From Myrica gale (lineage: Eukaryota > Streptophyta > Magnoliopsida > Fagales > Myricaceae): a stretch of 64,000 nucleotides of DNA. This document shows, in pieces, positions 12,185 to 27,100 of the stretch. The notes beneath the pieces were generated by a model. That model had not been told where the DNA came from and did no database searches. It was given only the letters and a program-made list of their open reading frames with translations. The stretch lies in contig OZ005602.1 of assembly GCA_963930655.1 (NCBI GenBank), forward strand, positions 29,711,840 to 29,775,839, in the 5' to 3' direction. The first letter of the stretch is position 1, and each line of letters starts with the position of its first letter. Both the position numbers and the translations under genes were made by a program.

Positions 12185-12638
12185 TTAGTAATTAATCCCC
12201 TAACAAAATCCTAATCTGCAGCGTCTTATGTGTGCTCTCAAAACCTTATTATATCTTCTATTATTGAGTTACGGTATTCTTCTACTATAAATGATCGGAT
12301 TAATTAATATAATAGGAGGTACATGAAAAAAAAATCTTTACTAAACTCTTATGCATGGCACGAGTTTTAGTTCCTATCGCCATCTTATATAACACATAAT
12401 TAAACATTGAAGATAATACTAAAACAAAATAAACTCTACGGCAGTACTTTATTAGCTGGAGGCCCTCTCAACATCTTCTATTTACTTCTCTCCACGTTTT
12501 AACATATAAAACAAGTTTTAGCCTTCCTCTATCAACTTAATTTGTGCGTATCATGCTTACATAATTTTTGAAAAAATATAAAACCTGAGAGAACCATATT
12601 CATGCATATATACCATCCATGGCAGTTAGAAGGTTGTA
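12185..12638. other. Spacer, nothing recognised
   Basis: AT-rich sequence with no open frame of note and no repeat that I can match elsewhere in the window. Confidence 0.5.
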
Positions 12639-12646
12639 GTCATAAC

Positions 12647-12947
12647 TAGGCCTGTCCAAAAAACCGGCCGGACCGGACCGGACCGGTTTTGACCCAAATC
12701 GGTTGACTTTTAGTCAACCGGGTTGACCGGACCGGTAAACCGGTGTATTCCGGTCCGGTTCCGGGTTACCCTCATGAAAACCCGGGACCGGACCGGAGTA
12801 TACCTCTCCAAACCGGAAATTGGCCCAAAATGGCAAGGCCCAACCCAAAAACCGGCCCAAAATGGCATGACCCAACCCAAAACCGGCCCAAAATGTAATG
12901 GCCCAAACCGGCCCAAACCGGACCGGACCGGCTGTTGGACATCCCTA
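12647..12947. mobile_element. Small non-autonomous hAT-type element, 301 bp
   Basis: Ends taggcctgtccaa and ttggacatcccta are near-perfect inverted repeats. The 8-bp direct repeat gtcataac flanks it (12639-12646 and 12948-12955). The body is dense in ccggaccgg and in ggcccaaa repeats. It shares the CCGG-rich style but not the length of the 9221-10497 element. Confidence 0.88.
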
Positions 12948-13222
12948 GTCATAACCTTATTCAAATCCACTACCCTTATATATTCTTCACTAGTAGGTAG
13001 GGATATTGGTGTTAATTATTAGCTAGACGTGCTCGCATGCGTGTATATATGTCACCCTCGTCATGTCTTATAAAAAGCTTCAAGGTAAGTTCAGAGAATC
13101 AAATCTGCTTTATTTTGGATTTCGTTGAATATTCTCCCTATTTAATTGTTAATCAATGTAAAATTAGACGATTAACCAATTTCCTAGCCAGATGAACTAT
13201 ATTAATTCATGAAGATACCATG

Positions 13223-13242
13223 TATATATATATATATATATA
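13223..13242. repeat. (TA)n microsatellite
   Basis: About ten TA dinucleotides in AT-rich spacer. Confidence 0.85.
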
Positions 13243-13424
13243 ACATGTCATGTATACTTTGGTTCTATTAATTAGTTTTTTCATGTTTCATCACTGAGGT
13301 CGAATAGAGTTAATTAATTAGGAAGGAATACAACAAAAAAAAAGTTTGATAATTAGCATGATGAGCATTTTGGGGTGAGGGGTGTCGAATATGGCTTAGA
13401 TTTAAGAGTTTCATATTATTAGAG

Positions 13425-13614
13425 GCTGTTCGGTATACAAATATTTTCAGGATTTTTTTGAATTCTCAGAATACAAAATATTCTACGACCAAACATATTT
13501 CTTAACACTACATAAAAATAACTAAAACACGCATACCAATAAAGTTAACATCACCAAAAAATTCTCAAAATACAAAAAATTCTCAAAAAACCTTCCAACC
13601 GAACAGCCTCTTAA
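13425..13614. mobile_element. Tourist-like MITE, 190 bp
   Basis: Perfect 12-bp-plus inverted ends gaggctgttcggt and accgaacagcctc, flanked on both sides by TTA, the PIF/Harbinger target duplication. The core is unlike family B (repeated attctcaaaatacaaaa). Confidence 0.85.
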
Positions 13615-13838
13615 TTTTCTGCAATTTCTGCTAGCTCATCTGTCAAACATGTATACCAAATAATCCTCAAAAAGATCAAAAATTCAAATCGAGTTCAGTT
13701 GAACAAGTCGATTCAAATTGATTTGAATTGATTGATTGAGTTTAGTTGAACAATTCAAATCGAAAATTCCCCGTTGGACATCTCAAAAAGAAAAGAATTG
13801 ATCTAGCTGCACTGGGGCCTCCAATATGTCCCATGCCT

Positions 13839-13881
<43 letters not shown>

Positions 13882-16430
13882 CAATCATATCCATTTGTAC
13901 TCAAAGAAGAATATTGCATTAAGGGTCAATTCAAGCTGTAATTATCATTGCTTAACAACTTCAATAATGTGGATGTAAATTGAGTCATAAATGGGTGGTT
14001 GGGATGATGGAAAATATTGCTGACAACCATAGCTTAACAACTTTTATAATTTTCTCATTTCTTAGGTGAGAGCTGTTGTACTGCTCCTAGCTAATAGCTG
14101 GACTATATATCTTTGCCATGATATTGTGCATCTTTGGTTTCCATCTAATTAATTATTAGACACTGGACTCAAATTTTAATTGATTGCTTGGTTCCAAAGA
14201 GATAATAATTATAAGTTGGCTTCAAGTACTAGTAGTTCTTCATTTCCTCTCAATAAAAAGGTTGAAAAATGAAAAAAAAAATCTTGAGTTGTCAATTCAA
14301 CAATCAACAGCTGCTATCGTGGGTTTGGTCATCACACTGATCCATGTACTCGAATTTAGATAGGTGTCAAAAATTTGCGTGGAAATATTAAGTGCACCAG
14401 CCTCCCTTGTGGTTTCAGTACAAGGGTTGTTTTCCTCCCATGGAATTGCTGACTTTTATGCACCTAAACTTGATATAGACGTTTTGCAACCAACAATGCT
14501 GGGTTGGTTACTTTCCTCTAATTACTCGCATGGGTCTAGGAAAGAGATGCAGAAAAGACGAGGGATTCATTATTTCTAGTTAAAATATCTAACTTATCTG
14601 ATCCGAGCCTAATGTATATAGTAGCACATATATGGACGTAGTTGGATTGTTCTTCAGAAGGTGAGGAGTTAGCCAACTGTGCCTCTTTTGTTAAAACAAA
14701 GGACGGGGAGAATGGAGATTACCGAGACGTTGGATTAACAATTCAAGACATACTTTTTGGGCTTTGGTAAAAGGTGAAGTAAGAGCATTAACAATTGAAG
14801 CTCTTGCACCCTTGTGCCCAAGAGCAAGGACAAGCATATATTATAGTATATATATAGCGAAGGTGGTCAGTACTGGCCATTATCACCACTTATCGAGGTT
14901 GTCAAATTCTGTAGTAATATTTTCGGGTTTCGAAACGCTTTTCTATTAAGTATCATAATGTCGATTTTGAATCGAGTACAGCCGATCGAAGAAAGTAAAA
15001 TTTGTTCAGAAACATATGATATATATAGCTTTGGTATCCTAAGGGTGGCACCAATCTGCTCAAGCTTCCTCTCCCCACATCACATGACAGCAGAAATTTT
15101 AATATACATTTTAAGAGTCGGATGCTGAAGAAAGATCTTGTCAAATTTAGATGACAGTCAACCATGTGAAACCTGAAAATCTTTTGGGCGAGTTTCGTGT
15201 TTTTTTATTGCCGTCCAGAATCCAATTTTTAAGACTGTGCAGTACTGTGATAGCAGATCAGGAAGGATAAGACTGAACCGGCCTGTAGTTCCTTACAATA
15301 GTGAAATATAGCCCACTAGAAAAACAAAATAAAAGGTCACATGTTATATATTTGTTCATGTAGCGAATTCGTGCTGTGAACCTATTACGATGTGAATCTA
15401 TGGCGGCTGTTAGAGTCATAAAAGTTGCTCAACGCGATTTTTGAATATGATTCGAAGCTCCTCTGTCATGACATTTCTCATCCTTTTTTCCCTAACTCCC
15501 TATATACATTAAGATTGAAGATGTGGTTCTATCTCTTCCGATGGATTTTAAAGATCAATAATTGCGTGGGCTATTCATTGAGCGCCGAGAAGGCTTAATC
15601 AACATTCAACAAGCTCATCTGCTAGCGCAAAAGGGCTACTCATTCTCAGTTGTCTGACTATATAGATATTAGTAGTGTTCCTTTTCATATTTTACGTTGT
15701 GATTCGAACTCTTTACTGCTTTAGTTTTTTTTAATCAATGATATGAGTATTTTTCCAGAAAAAAGAAGAGAGAGTTTGAGGTAGCGTTTGAGATTTATTT
15801 CTGCTAACACGATTCGATTTTGTCTAAAATAGGTAGAGTACTTGTCAAAATAGCTATTTGACCAATCTCGAAATCTAATTTATTGGATAAAAGTATGACT
15901 ATTTAATAGTTTGCCAAAAAAGTGAACTTTGTTGTAGGTTGAGAATTATATCTTGTTTAAGTGGAACTCATCCCATATAAGTAGATTCCCTAAAACCATC
16001 TAATGGGATGTCCTTGAAGTACTAATTAAAAGTCATTATATAATGTGGTGCATCTGCTATAAGTTAACTTGTGGGAAGCCCATTTGTGCCCTGCTTGATG
16101 GACAAGAAACTCTCCACCAGTTCCGGCATGATTACGAGCTGGTGATTATACACTAATCACGAAATAGACATGGTTGTCATGACAAGATCAACAAGCCGTA
16201 GGTTAGAAGTTTGGCACTTTTCCCGGTCGTGGGGCATCCTTTTGTGCAATGACCCTGGGATGCTTTCTGCACTCCTATTTTTTTCAAGTTGTCAATGAAA
16301 ATTTGGCGTTTCTTTGGGGGTTGAGAAAAGTGGGGAGGCTCCCAAAGTGATTGCTCACGATCGAGTAATGGCATTTTCTTCGCATGTCACGTTCTTGGGG
16401 AGCCCAATGGATTAAGATTATGGGCCATAG
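13615..16430. other. Long AT-rich spacer with an (AT)n tract
   Basis: Contains a 38-nt TA microsatellite at 13841-13878. Short frames at 14364, 14764, 14953 and 16177 have no domain, no conserved residues and no splice partners, so I call no gene. Confidence 0.55.
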
Positions 16431-16436
16431 AATAGA

Positions 16437-16785
16437 ACTTCGTTAACCCGCTCTTGTTTGCATGTGGGCTTGCTTGTGCAGTTGTTAAAACCTTCTAATT
16501 TGCTAAACGACACAGATTTCATCTGCTTTTATTAGGCAACAGCTATTTTCTCTCTGTTATCCTTCTCTCTCCCTGAAGGAAAACTAGAGAAGACCCTACC
16601 CTTTTGTTGCAGTTTCTTTAATTCAGCTTCTAATTTCAGCCTGTCCGTTGTTGTGAAGACTTTTGTCGTACTAATTCACGCAACAATCATAAGTGTGAAA
16701 TGTAAGTGCTTGCCTAGAAAAAAAAATTGAAATGTAAGTGCTTTTTTCTGCTCCCCAAGCAATACATCAATGTTTGTCCATCCAT
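16437..16785 (+). repeat. Duplicated copy of the PPR-gene upstream region
   Basis: Segment around 16487-16560 (ccttctaatttgctaaacga, catctgcttttat, aggcaacagc) and 16745-16775 (ctgctcccc-aagc, atacatcaatg) repeats in the same order at 19282-19465, just before the truncated PPR gene. The copy has extra sequence between the two blocks. Confidence 0.7.
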
Positions 16786-16792
16786 GTACTGC

Positions 16793-17420
16793 TTAATCAG
16801 ATTGTCTCTTCTGGTGCTCAATGCCCCATTTTGCGCCGAGAATCCCAGCAGATAGAACGAGTCCCGTAGTACTAAATTTTTCTGCCATGAACTTGACAAT
16901 CATATGAACAGTTGAAAATATGATCAGTGCTATCGCTGCATACTTGTCGAAGTAGTCGACAACACAGTGACACACCCATATGGTTGTTGATTGGGTAGAA
17001 CGAAACGGGGGGAAAGCAAACCGAGCTCCTCTGCTTCTTGCTCCCCAAAGAAATATAGCCCATGTTGTCAGACAGTTGATCCAATAAACCACCAGCACCA
17101 CCCCTTCAAATGCTTTGCTGTTGGTAACCCAAAATAGTGCGAACTCTAAGAGAAACACCAAGCTCCCAACCCAGAGATCTATATCTTCTACCTGCAAACC
17201 CAACATCATAAAATTTATCATCATATTATTATGAATAAATAGTCACTTTCAGACACAGAAAATAGTTTTTATTACTGGGATTATAGATTCTGTTGCAAAC
17301 CAAAGCTTAAGTTAATCTTTAAGAATAAAATAACTGCTTACGTGGTTTTGGTTTCCGCCATTGTAGTCGTACCGATATTTCCCATTCTTCAATATAAAGT
17401 GACTTATCCAAGTCACTTCT
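16793..17420 (-). CDS. Unrecognised multi-pass membrane protein, partial exons
   Basis: I do not recognise this gene. The 3' exon 17191-16793 follows a clean acceptor (tttgcag) and encodes 132 residues with about four hydrophobic segments: LWVGSLVFLLEFALFWV, GVVLVVYWINCLTTWAIF, then a stretch around YFDKYAAIALIIFSTV, and TTGLVLSAGILGAKWG. A preceding exon ending at 17342 (donor gtaagc) keeps the same frame (ISHFILKNGKYRYDYNGG) back to about 17420. No start codon fits upstream; there the sequence merges into the decayed TIR-NBS pseudogene, so the 5' part may have been lost. It may be a remnant or an expressed fragment. Confidence 0.4.
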
Positions 17421-17550
17421 CTATATATCTATTCTTCTGCCAGACAATGTAGAACCCAAAACTTAGAGTTAAAGGATGACCATGAGGATAACTTATAAAT
17501 TCCTTAGACAAAGCTACAAAATTTTCATCCGGATGAGGTTGCTTAAAGGC

Positions 17551-19119
17551 TTAAAGACTAAAAAGCTCCAAAGCTTCGTCATTGTTTAGCTTCTCAATCT
17601 CATAGACATCATCTCCATATCTTCTCAAAAAAATACCATCTCTGCTTGTTAAAATAATCTTACTTCCTGGACCAAACCAATCATGACTTCCAATTAATGC
17701 TTCTAATTGTGTTTCTGAATTCATATCATCATGAACAATAAAAATTGTTTTATCTCGCATTTGATTTCTTAACACATTGACTCCCCCATTAAGATCGTGG
17801 ATGTTTATCTCTTGTCCCTTGAGGACATCAGAAATAAGTTTGTTCTGTAAAGAGATTAGACCATGCTTTCCAGTTTCATCTCTTACAGAACTAATAAAAC
17901 TGATCGTTTGAAATTGTAAAGAAACCATGTCATAAACAGCTTTTGCCAAAGTTGTCTTACCGGTACCACCTATGCCACAGATCCCTACAAAGCCAACACC
18001 ATTCAATTCCATACCGAACATGTCCACCACTTTCGTTAGACGGAAGCTATTCCAACAAGCTGGTCAACAAGTGAGACTCTATTGTACAAACGATTGAATA
18101 TATGTGTAATTATCTCTGTGAGCACTGCTGATTGATTCCTGTAAAAAATAATATAGGACAATTCATTTGGATGAGACAATGATAGCTACCAATTAGAGCC
18201 AAAACATTCAATTAGTAAAATATTTATTTTCTTTTAATGGTCAAAATCCAACATTAGCTGTAAAATGTAAGATAGTTCGAAGTGCACGCTAATCGTAGTT
18301 AAGATGCAACCTGTTAAGCTTAGTAATTTGATATGCTAATTGCAAATTGTATGTTATAATTGTAACGTAGAAACTACTAAGTATTTCTCCTAAGGTGTAG
18401 CTGCCAATTAGGGTGGGCTTGGACTACAGGCAGCCTCGGCAGCTACCTAAGGCCCCGAATTTTATATTTTATCTAATAGGTTTTATTTTTAAAAGAAATA
18501 TGTCTAATACTAATAAGTACCTAGTTATTCATTTACATGGAGTTTAATTAGCTTTTTATTTCAGAAAAGGAGGAGTCAAAACAAACTTCTCTCTCTAAAT
18601 GAAAAAAAAATCTATATGTTACCTCATCCTGGCCGTCATCTATAATCCATCCATGGATATTCCCTAGATCTGTCAATGCAGCTCTCGACTTTCGTCTCCA
18701 CGTCAATTCAGGGGTTACCTTCATGAATGGCTAGGGCATCCCAACCGCACCAGTCAGTCTGTGTACGTACATAGTCAGATCCAGACGGTAGAAAACAGGC
18801 AATACAATCATCCCTGTTTTTTCCTTGCACTCCATGATCTCAATAATTTCAGTCAAGCACCACAGAGAGGAACAATAGTTTTATGAGATAACAACTACCG
18901 CATACGTGGATTCTTCTATTAACTTTGAAATCTCTCTAACCATCCCTAAGTCCACATCAACATCCCTATAGGTGAGAATGCCCTTGCTTAGCAAAGCAGC
19001 ATATAGATGGTCAACAAAACCCATACGCGTATCTAGCCTCCGGAAACGGAGATAAACTTCGTGTTTCCTTCTATTGGTTGAAGAAGAAGGTACAGAAGGT
19101 TTTCACTGCTTGATTCCAT
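17551..19119 (-). pseudogene. TIR-NBS-LRR resistance gene pseudogene
   Basis: TIR exon 19119-18623 reads KHEVYLRFRRLDTRMGFVDH, LYAALLSKGILTYRD, IEESTYAVVVIS, SLWCLTEIIEIMECK and VLPVFY, the standard plant TIR blocks, but has in-frame stops (after VVVIS and after GAVGMP). Its donor is at 18622. The NBS exon starts at 18138 (LTEIITHIFNRLYNRVSLVD, LVGIAS), has a stop with a frame change near 18050, then an open stretch with P-loop GICGIGGTGKTTLAKAVYD, RNBS-A-like FISSVRDE, kinase-2 region IFIVHDDM (canonical LDDVD altered), RNBS-B GSKIILTSRD and EALELFSL. It stops at 17551, although relatives of the GLPLA region (ISYPHGHPLTL) continue to about 17440. No LRRs are found. Intact members are intracellular immune receptors with NADase TIR domains; this copy is dead. 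Confidence 0.88.
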
Positions 19120-19492
19120 CAGAGAGGTAGAAGCTCGCTTAAGGGAATGCTATTCGTGGACTTAGAGCGAGAGAGGACCTGAGTGAAAGTGAGCTATTGC
19201 ACAGCGTCCTAGAAACCGCACAAACGGAATTAAACGTCCGGGCGTGTGTCGGTTTGTGTGGGAATGATTCTTATGTACTGAACGACTTCGTTAACGGCTC
19301 TCCTAGGAAGGGTGATTCAGCGGGGCGAACTTAATTAGTTTGAATAAGGGCTTGTGCAAAGTTGTGAAGGCCTTCTAATTTGCTAAACGACGCAGCTTTC
19401 ATCTGCTTTTATGAGGCAACAGCAATTTTCTTTCTGCTCCCTAAGCGAAAGCGATACATCAATGTAACGGGTTTAGCTGAATCGAGCAATCT

Positions 19493-20968
19493 TTGGTGTG
19501 CTCCGGTCTCCAATTGGCTGTAATTTTCATGCGCTTCACTCTCTCATTCAATTCCGTCTCCACCTCCTTCTTCTGTACGACCACTATTACACCCGCAATT
19601 CCTGTCATCAGAACCACGCTTTTGAAACAATGCCGGACCGTAATCCAAGCGAACCTCGTCCATCAGCAAATCTTGGTTCAGGGCCTCACAGAGATGGCCA
19701 CGGACCTCATCGGCGCCTACATAGCCTGCGACGCTCCTGGGCAGGCCATTTCGATGCTCGAACGCCTTGCTCCTTCGCATTCCACAGTGTTCTGGTGGAA
19801 CGCCTTGATACGACGCGCCGTGCGTCTCGGGTTCCTTGAAGACGTGCTTGGTTTGTATAGAAAGATGCAGAGACATGGGTGGAGGCCTGACCACTTCACC
19901 TTCCCCTTTGTTCTCAAAGCTTGTGGCGAGCTTCCGTCGTTCCTTCGAGGCGCTTCGGTACACGCGGTTGTGTGCGCAAAGGGGTTTGAGTCCAATGTGT
20001 TTGTTTGTAATGCCGTGGTGACAATGTATGGAAGGTGTGGTGCGTTGGACGAGGCGCGCCAGGTGTTTGATGATTTGTGTGAGAGAGGGATAGGTGATGT
20101 GGTTTCATGGAACTCGATTGTAGCTGCTCATGTACAAGGTGGTGATCCGAGGAATGCACTAAAATTGTTTGAGAGAATGACCGATGATCGTAGAATTTGC
20201 CCAGATGCTGTTAGTGTTGTGAATATTCTTCCAGCCTGTGCTTCAGTGGGTGCGTGGTCTCAGGGTAAAGAGGTTCATGGTTTTGCTGTTCGGAGTGGGT
20301 TGGTAGAGGATGTGTTTGTGGGTAATGCTGTCGTGGACATGTATGCCAAGTGTGGCATGATGGATGAAGCAACCAAGGTTTTCAAATCCATGATGGTTAA
20401 GGATGTGGTTTCGTGGAATGCTATGGTAACTGGGTACTCGCAGATTGGTAGATTTGAGGATGTTCTTGCTCTTTTTAAAAAGATGCGGGAGAATAACATT
20501 GAGTTAAATGTCGTGACTTGGAGCGCAGTGATTGCTGGACATGCTCAGAGGGGGCACAGGTATGAAGCATTGGATGTGTTTAGGCATATGCAAGTTTGTA
20601 GGTCAGAGCCCACTGTTGTTACTCTTGTGTCTCTTCTGTCAGGTTGTGCTGCGGTGGGAGTACTGCTTCACGGAAAAGAGACTCATTGTTATGCCGTGAA
20701 ATGTATTCTGAACCTAGAGGGAAGTGATCCTGGCGATGATCTGATGGTAATCAATAGTCTAATTGACATGTACGCAAAGTGCCAAAGTTCCAAAGTAGCA
20801 CGGATGATGTTTGACTTGATAGCACCGAAGTGTAGAAATGTTGTAACTTGGACTGTCATGATTGGTGGATATGCCCAGCATGGGGAAGCCAATGATGCAC
20901 TGGAGCTTTTTTCTGAGATGCTTGGACAAGAGAATTTCATGAAGCCAAATGCTATTGGTGATAACTAA
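19493..20968 (+). pseudogene. PPR protein gene of the At5g16860 type, 3'-truncated
   Basis: Intronless frame of 491 aa with tandem PLS-type pentatricopeptide repeats, e.g. NALIRRAVRLGFLEDVLGLY, PDHFTFPFVLKACGE, NAVVDMYAKCGMMDEATKVF and VVSWNAMVTGYSQIGRFEDV. It matches my memory of Arabidopsis At5g16860 closely in order and wording. That protein is about 850 aa with E and DYW domains. Here the frame is open until LGQENFMKPNA, then diverges to IGDN and stops, so the last third (several repeats, E and DYW) is missing. The sequence after it belongs to the beta-glucosidase locus. Intact relatives bind organelle RNA. The start could be 19493 or the ATG at 19529. Without the DYW end it is probably non-functional. 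Confidence 0.85.
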
Positions 20969-21163
20969 TTTGTGTATCTCTAGTTGTTGAATCATTTTTT
21001 AAATACTAATAGAATTGGTATCGAGATCAACATGAGAGTGATATAATTCGGACTCTTATACAACCCAAAGGCTACTTAAGCAATAAACAAGATCTTGTAT
21101 TCAAATAACAGAGGATACACCTGAAGTACTTTTGATATAGAAAAAATTACAACCATAGGCACA

Positions 21164-24855
<3,692 letters not shown>

Positions 24856-25840
24856 GTCTAACTTTTTGCTGCGTCGCACTCTGATCTCCAACTCCCAACT
24901 ATTGGGTTGTCAAACTGATTAATTAGGGGTTAACAATGGTGATTTCGAAACACATCTATGAAACCAAATGCTTTATTTTCTAGTCTCAATGCTGCTTATA
25001 TTCAAGCTTCGTTTGGATTCGATCATCTGGATGGCATGGCTTAAGAAACTAAGGTCGCAACTGTCAGCATTGCCTGGACCGTTTGTTGGGATGCTACCTC
25101 ATGAAGACTGGGATTTTTTTTTTCTATGTAAAGTAACAAAGTGCAGTTACTGAAATACATTCGAAGATAAAAAAAACTGTTGGAGAGACTACGAGAGTCC
25201 AAAGAACCAAAAAAGTTGACTCTACAGCCCACTTAGCTAACCAATGAGCTAAATCCAAGGCAGCGCGTTCGGGAGAGTTAAGGAAAAATTACCGGAGCTC
25301 AGAGATACCAGATTCAATCAACCAACTGGCTTGACGATTATATGAATTAGGAGCTCAAATTTAGTAAATGGTGACGATTATATTTAGTTTTAAACATAAA
25401 AGAATCTGAAAAAAAAAACTATATTTAAAAGTGCTTAATGTGATAAATTATCTTAGATTTCGCTAGCCGCGCGTGAATGAAAATGAGGCTCTGTCACAAA
25501 ACCATTGACAGGGGACTGACTATATTATATATATATATATCGATAGATGCAAAAGCCGTAGAGAAAACCCTAGCTTGGGCTTAATGGACCTCAATTTGTT
25601 TTGGAACGGGCGCGGTAGTTCAGAAATCAGGGCCCGTCTTGAATCGCGTTCAATGGTTTATACTTTATAGATGGCTTTCAGCCATGCTCGTCGCCCTAGT
25701 CTCACCATTCTTTAAATAGCTACCTTACGTTGCCTCCCACTCTACTAATCTTTCCTTCTCTCGCTGTCCCTCTCGCCTACTCGCGCTCTCCTTTTTTTGC
25801 CTGTCATTCTCTTTTCCTACACTCTTCAGTCTTCACCTTA
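24856..25840. promoter_or_regulatory. Divergent upstream region of beta-glucosidase copy 1 and the F-box gene
   Basis: 985 bp between two divergently read start codons, so it should hold both promoters. A TATA-like tttaaata at 25711-25718 lies about 120 bp before the F-box ATG. A TA tract lies at 25523-25540. Nothing else specific is seen. Confidence 0.5.
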
Positions 25841-27100
25841 ATGGCAGGGCAGACACCACCTATCCCCAGAAGTCATCTTCCAGACGACGTCGTGCTGGAA
25901 ATACTGGCAAGGTTATCGGTCAAATCACTGCTGAGATTCAGGTGCATATGCAAATCCTGGAACTCCAACATCACGAACCCCTACTTCATCGCCACCCACC
26001 TAAAGCGGAGTAAAGATCGTCTCCTGTACACGACGATCATCAAAAAACAATACTGCCTTCGCGTTTGCGATGAAGGCTACAATAAGATTCTAGAGATCGG
26101 AAATTCCTTCCCTTTTCCCTCCGGGTCAATCCAATTAGCCGGTTCCCGCAATGGCCTAATCTGTCTCGTGGTCAGGGACTGTGCGGGATACTCATACAGG
26201 CGGCCCGACATAGTATATCTATGGAACTACAGTACTAGAAAATTGAAGACATTGCCCAGTACTTGCTTAAGCTCATCCGGCCGTTTCAAGTGGAATTCAT
26301 ACGGATTTGCGTATGATTCTGAGAATGATGACTACAAGATTGTTAGGACTACACTTGACTCTTGGCTGGGACCCCGACACTGGATGGCCGAGGTTTATTC
26401 ATTACGTTCGGATTCGTGGAGAAGGATTAATAATATTGACTCACTATTCATGAGACCTGATAATCGAGTTAGCTACGACTACGCCAATCAACTCACTGAA
26501 TTGCCCTCCCCTTTGTTTGGTGGATCTTTGCATTGGCTACTGAGAATAACGGATCATTATGAGCAAAATATTAGCCACATGATTATCTTATTTGATGTCA
26601 GTAATGAAAAATTTCGGAAGAGCGAACTGCCTCCTCGTCTTTCAGATGAGATGGATGAGGTGGAAGAGGTGGAACCTGGACATGATCTGGCAAACCTTTG
26701 CGACTACAAGGGAAAACTCGGCCTGTTTATTTGTACTTATGTGTACAGTCGAGATGCTTTTCGTCCCCCGTGCCACATATCCATTTGGGTGATGAGGGAT
26801 TATGGAGTGGCTGAATCTTGGACTAAATCTGTCGTCGCGCAATTTGACGAAGGTGTACATTTCTTTGGGTGCACCGAGGATGGTGCGCTTGTGATTCGTA
26901 AGCTTATGGACTGGAGCAAGACTATTTTAGTACGTCCCGAAACTTCAAGCAAGAAGTTCATCGTTGTCCATCCTATTTCATGTACAACTAGTTGGAAGGA
27001 AAGTCTTGTTCCACTCAACGGAACAGACGTAATTTCGTGGAATCCGGAAATTGAATATTTGAAGTCAGGAGTTGTGTTTTCAAACTTGGGGTTGAAATAA
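25841..27100 (+). CDS. F-box protein with F-box-associated (FBA) domain
   Basis: Intronless gene of 419 aa from the ATG at 25841. The frame is open back to 25730, but the extra 37 residues are low-complexity leader-like, and MAGQTPPIPRSHLPDD gives the usual short lead into the F-box. The F-box spans about residues 11-52 (LPDDVVLEILARLSVKSLLR, FRCICKSWNSNI, FIATHL). It is followed by FBA-type segments: GSRNGLICLV, LWNYSTRKLKTLP, YGFAYDSENDDYKIVR, EVYSLRSDSWRRI, GGSLHWL, LFDVSNEKFR, LGLFICTY, ISIWVMRDYGVAESWTK. Family members are substrate receptors of SCF ubiquitin ligases and bind SKP1 through the F-box; the target is unknown. The frame is intact. Confidence 0.93.
   Translation: MAGQTPPIPRSHLPDDVVLEILARLSVKSLLRFRCICKSWNSNITNPYFIATHLKRSKDRLLYTTIIKKQYCLRVCDEGYNKILEIGNSFPFPSGSIQLAGSRNGLICLVVRDCAGYSYRRPDIVYLWNYSTRKLKTLPSTCLSSSGRFKWNSYGFAYDSENDDYKIVRTTLDSWLGPRHWMAEVYSLRSDSWRRINNIDSLFMRPDNRVSYDYANQLTELPSPLFGGSLHWLLRITDHYEQNISHMIILFDVSNEKFRKSELPPRLSDEMDEVEEVEPGHDLANLCDYKGKLGLFICTYVYSRDAFRPPCHISIWVMRDYGVAESWTKSVVAQFDEGVHFFGCTEDGALVIRKLMDWSKTILVRPETSSKKFIVVHPISCTTSWKESLVPLNGTDVISWNPEIEYLKSGVVFSNLGLK

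Noticed and set aside
12723-13022. Plus-strand 99-aa frame with repeated Pro, Lys and Gly
   Set aside because: It arises from the CCGG-rich repeats of the small hAT-type element.
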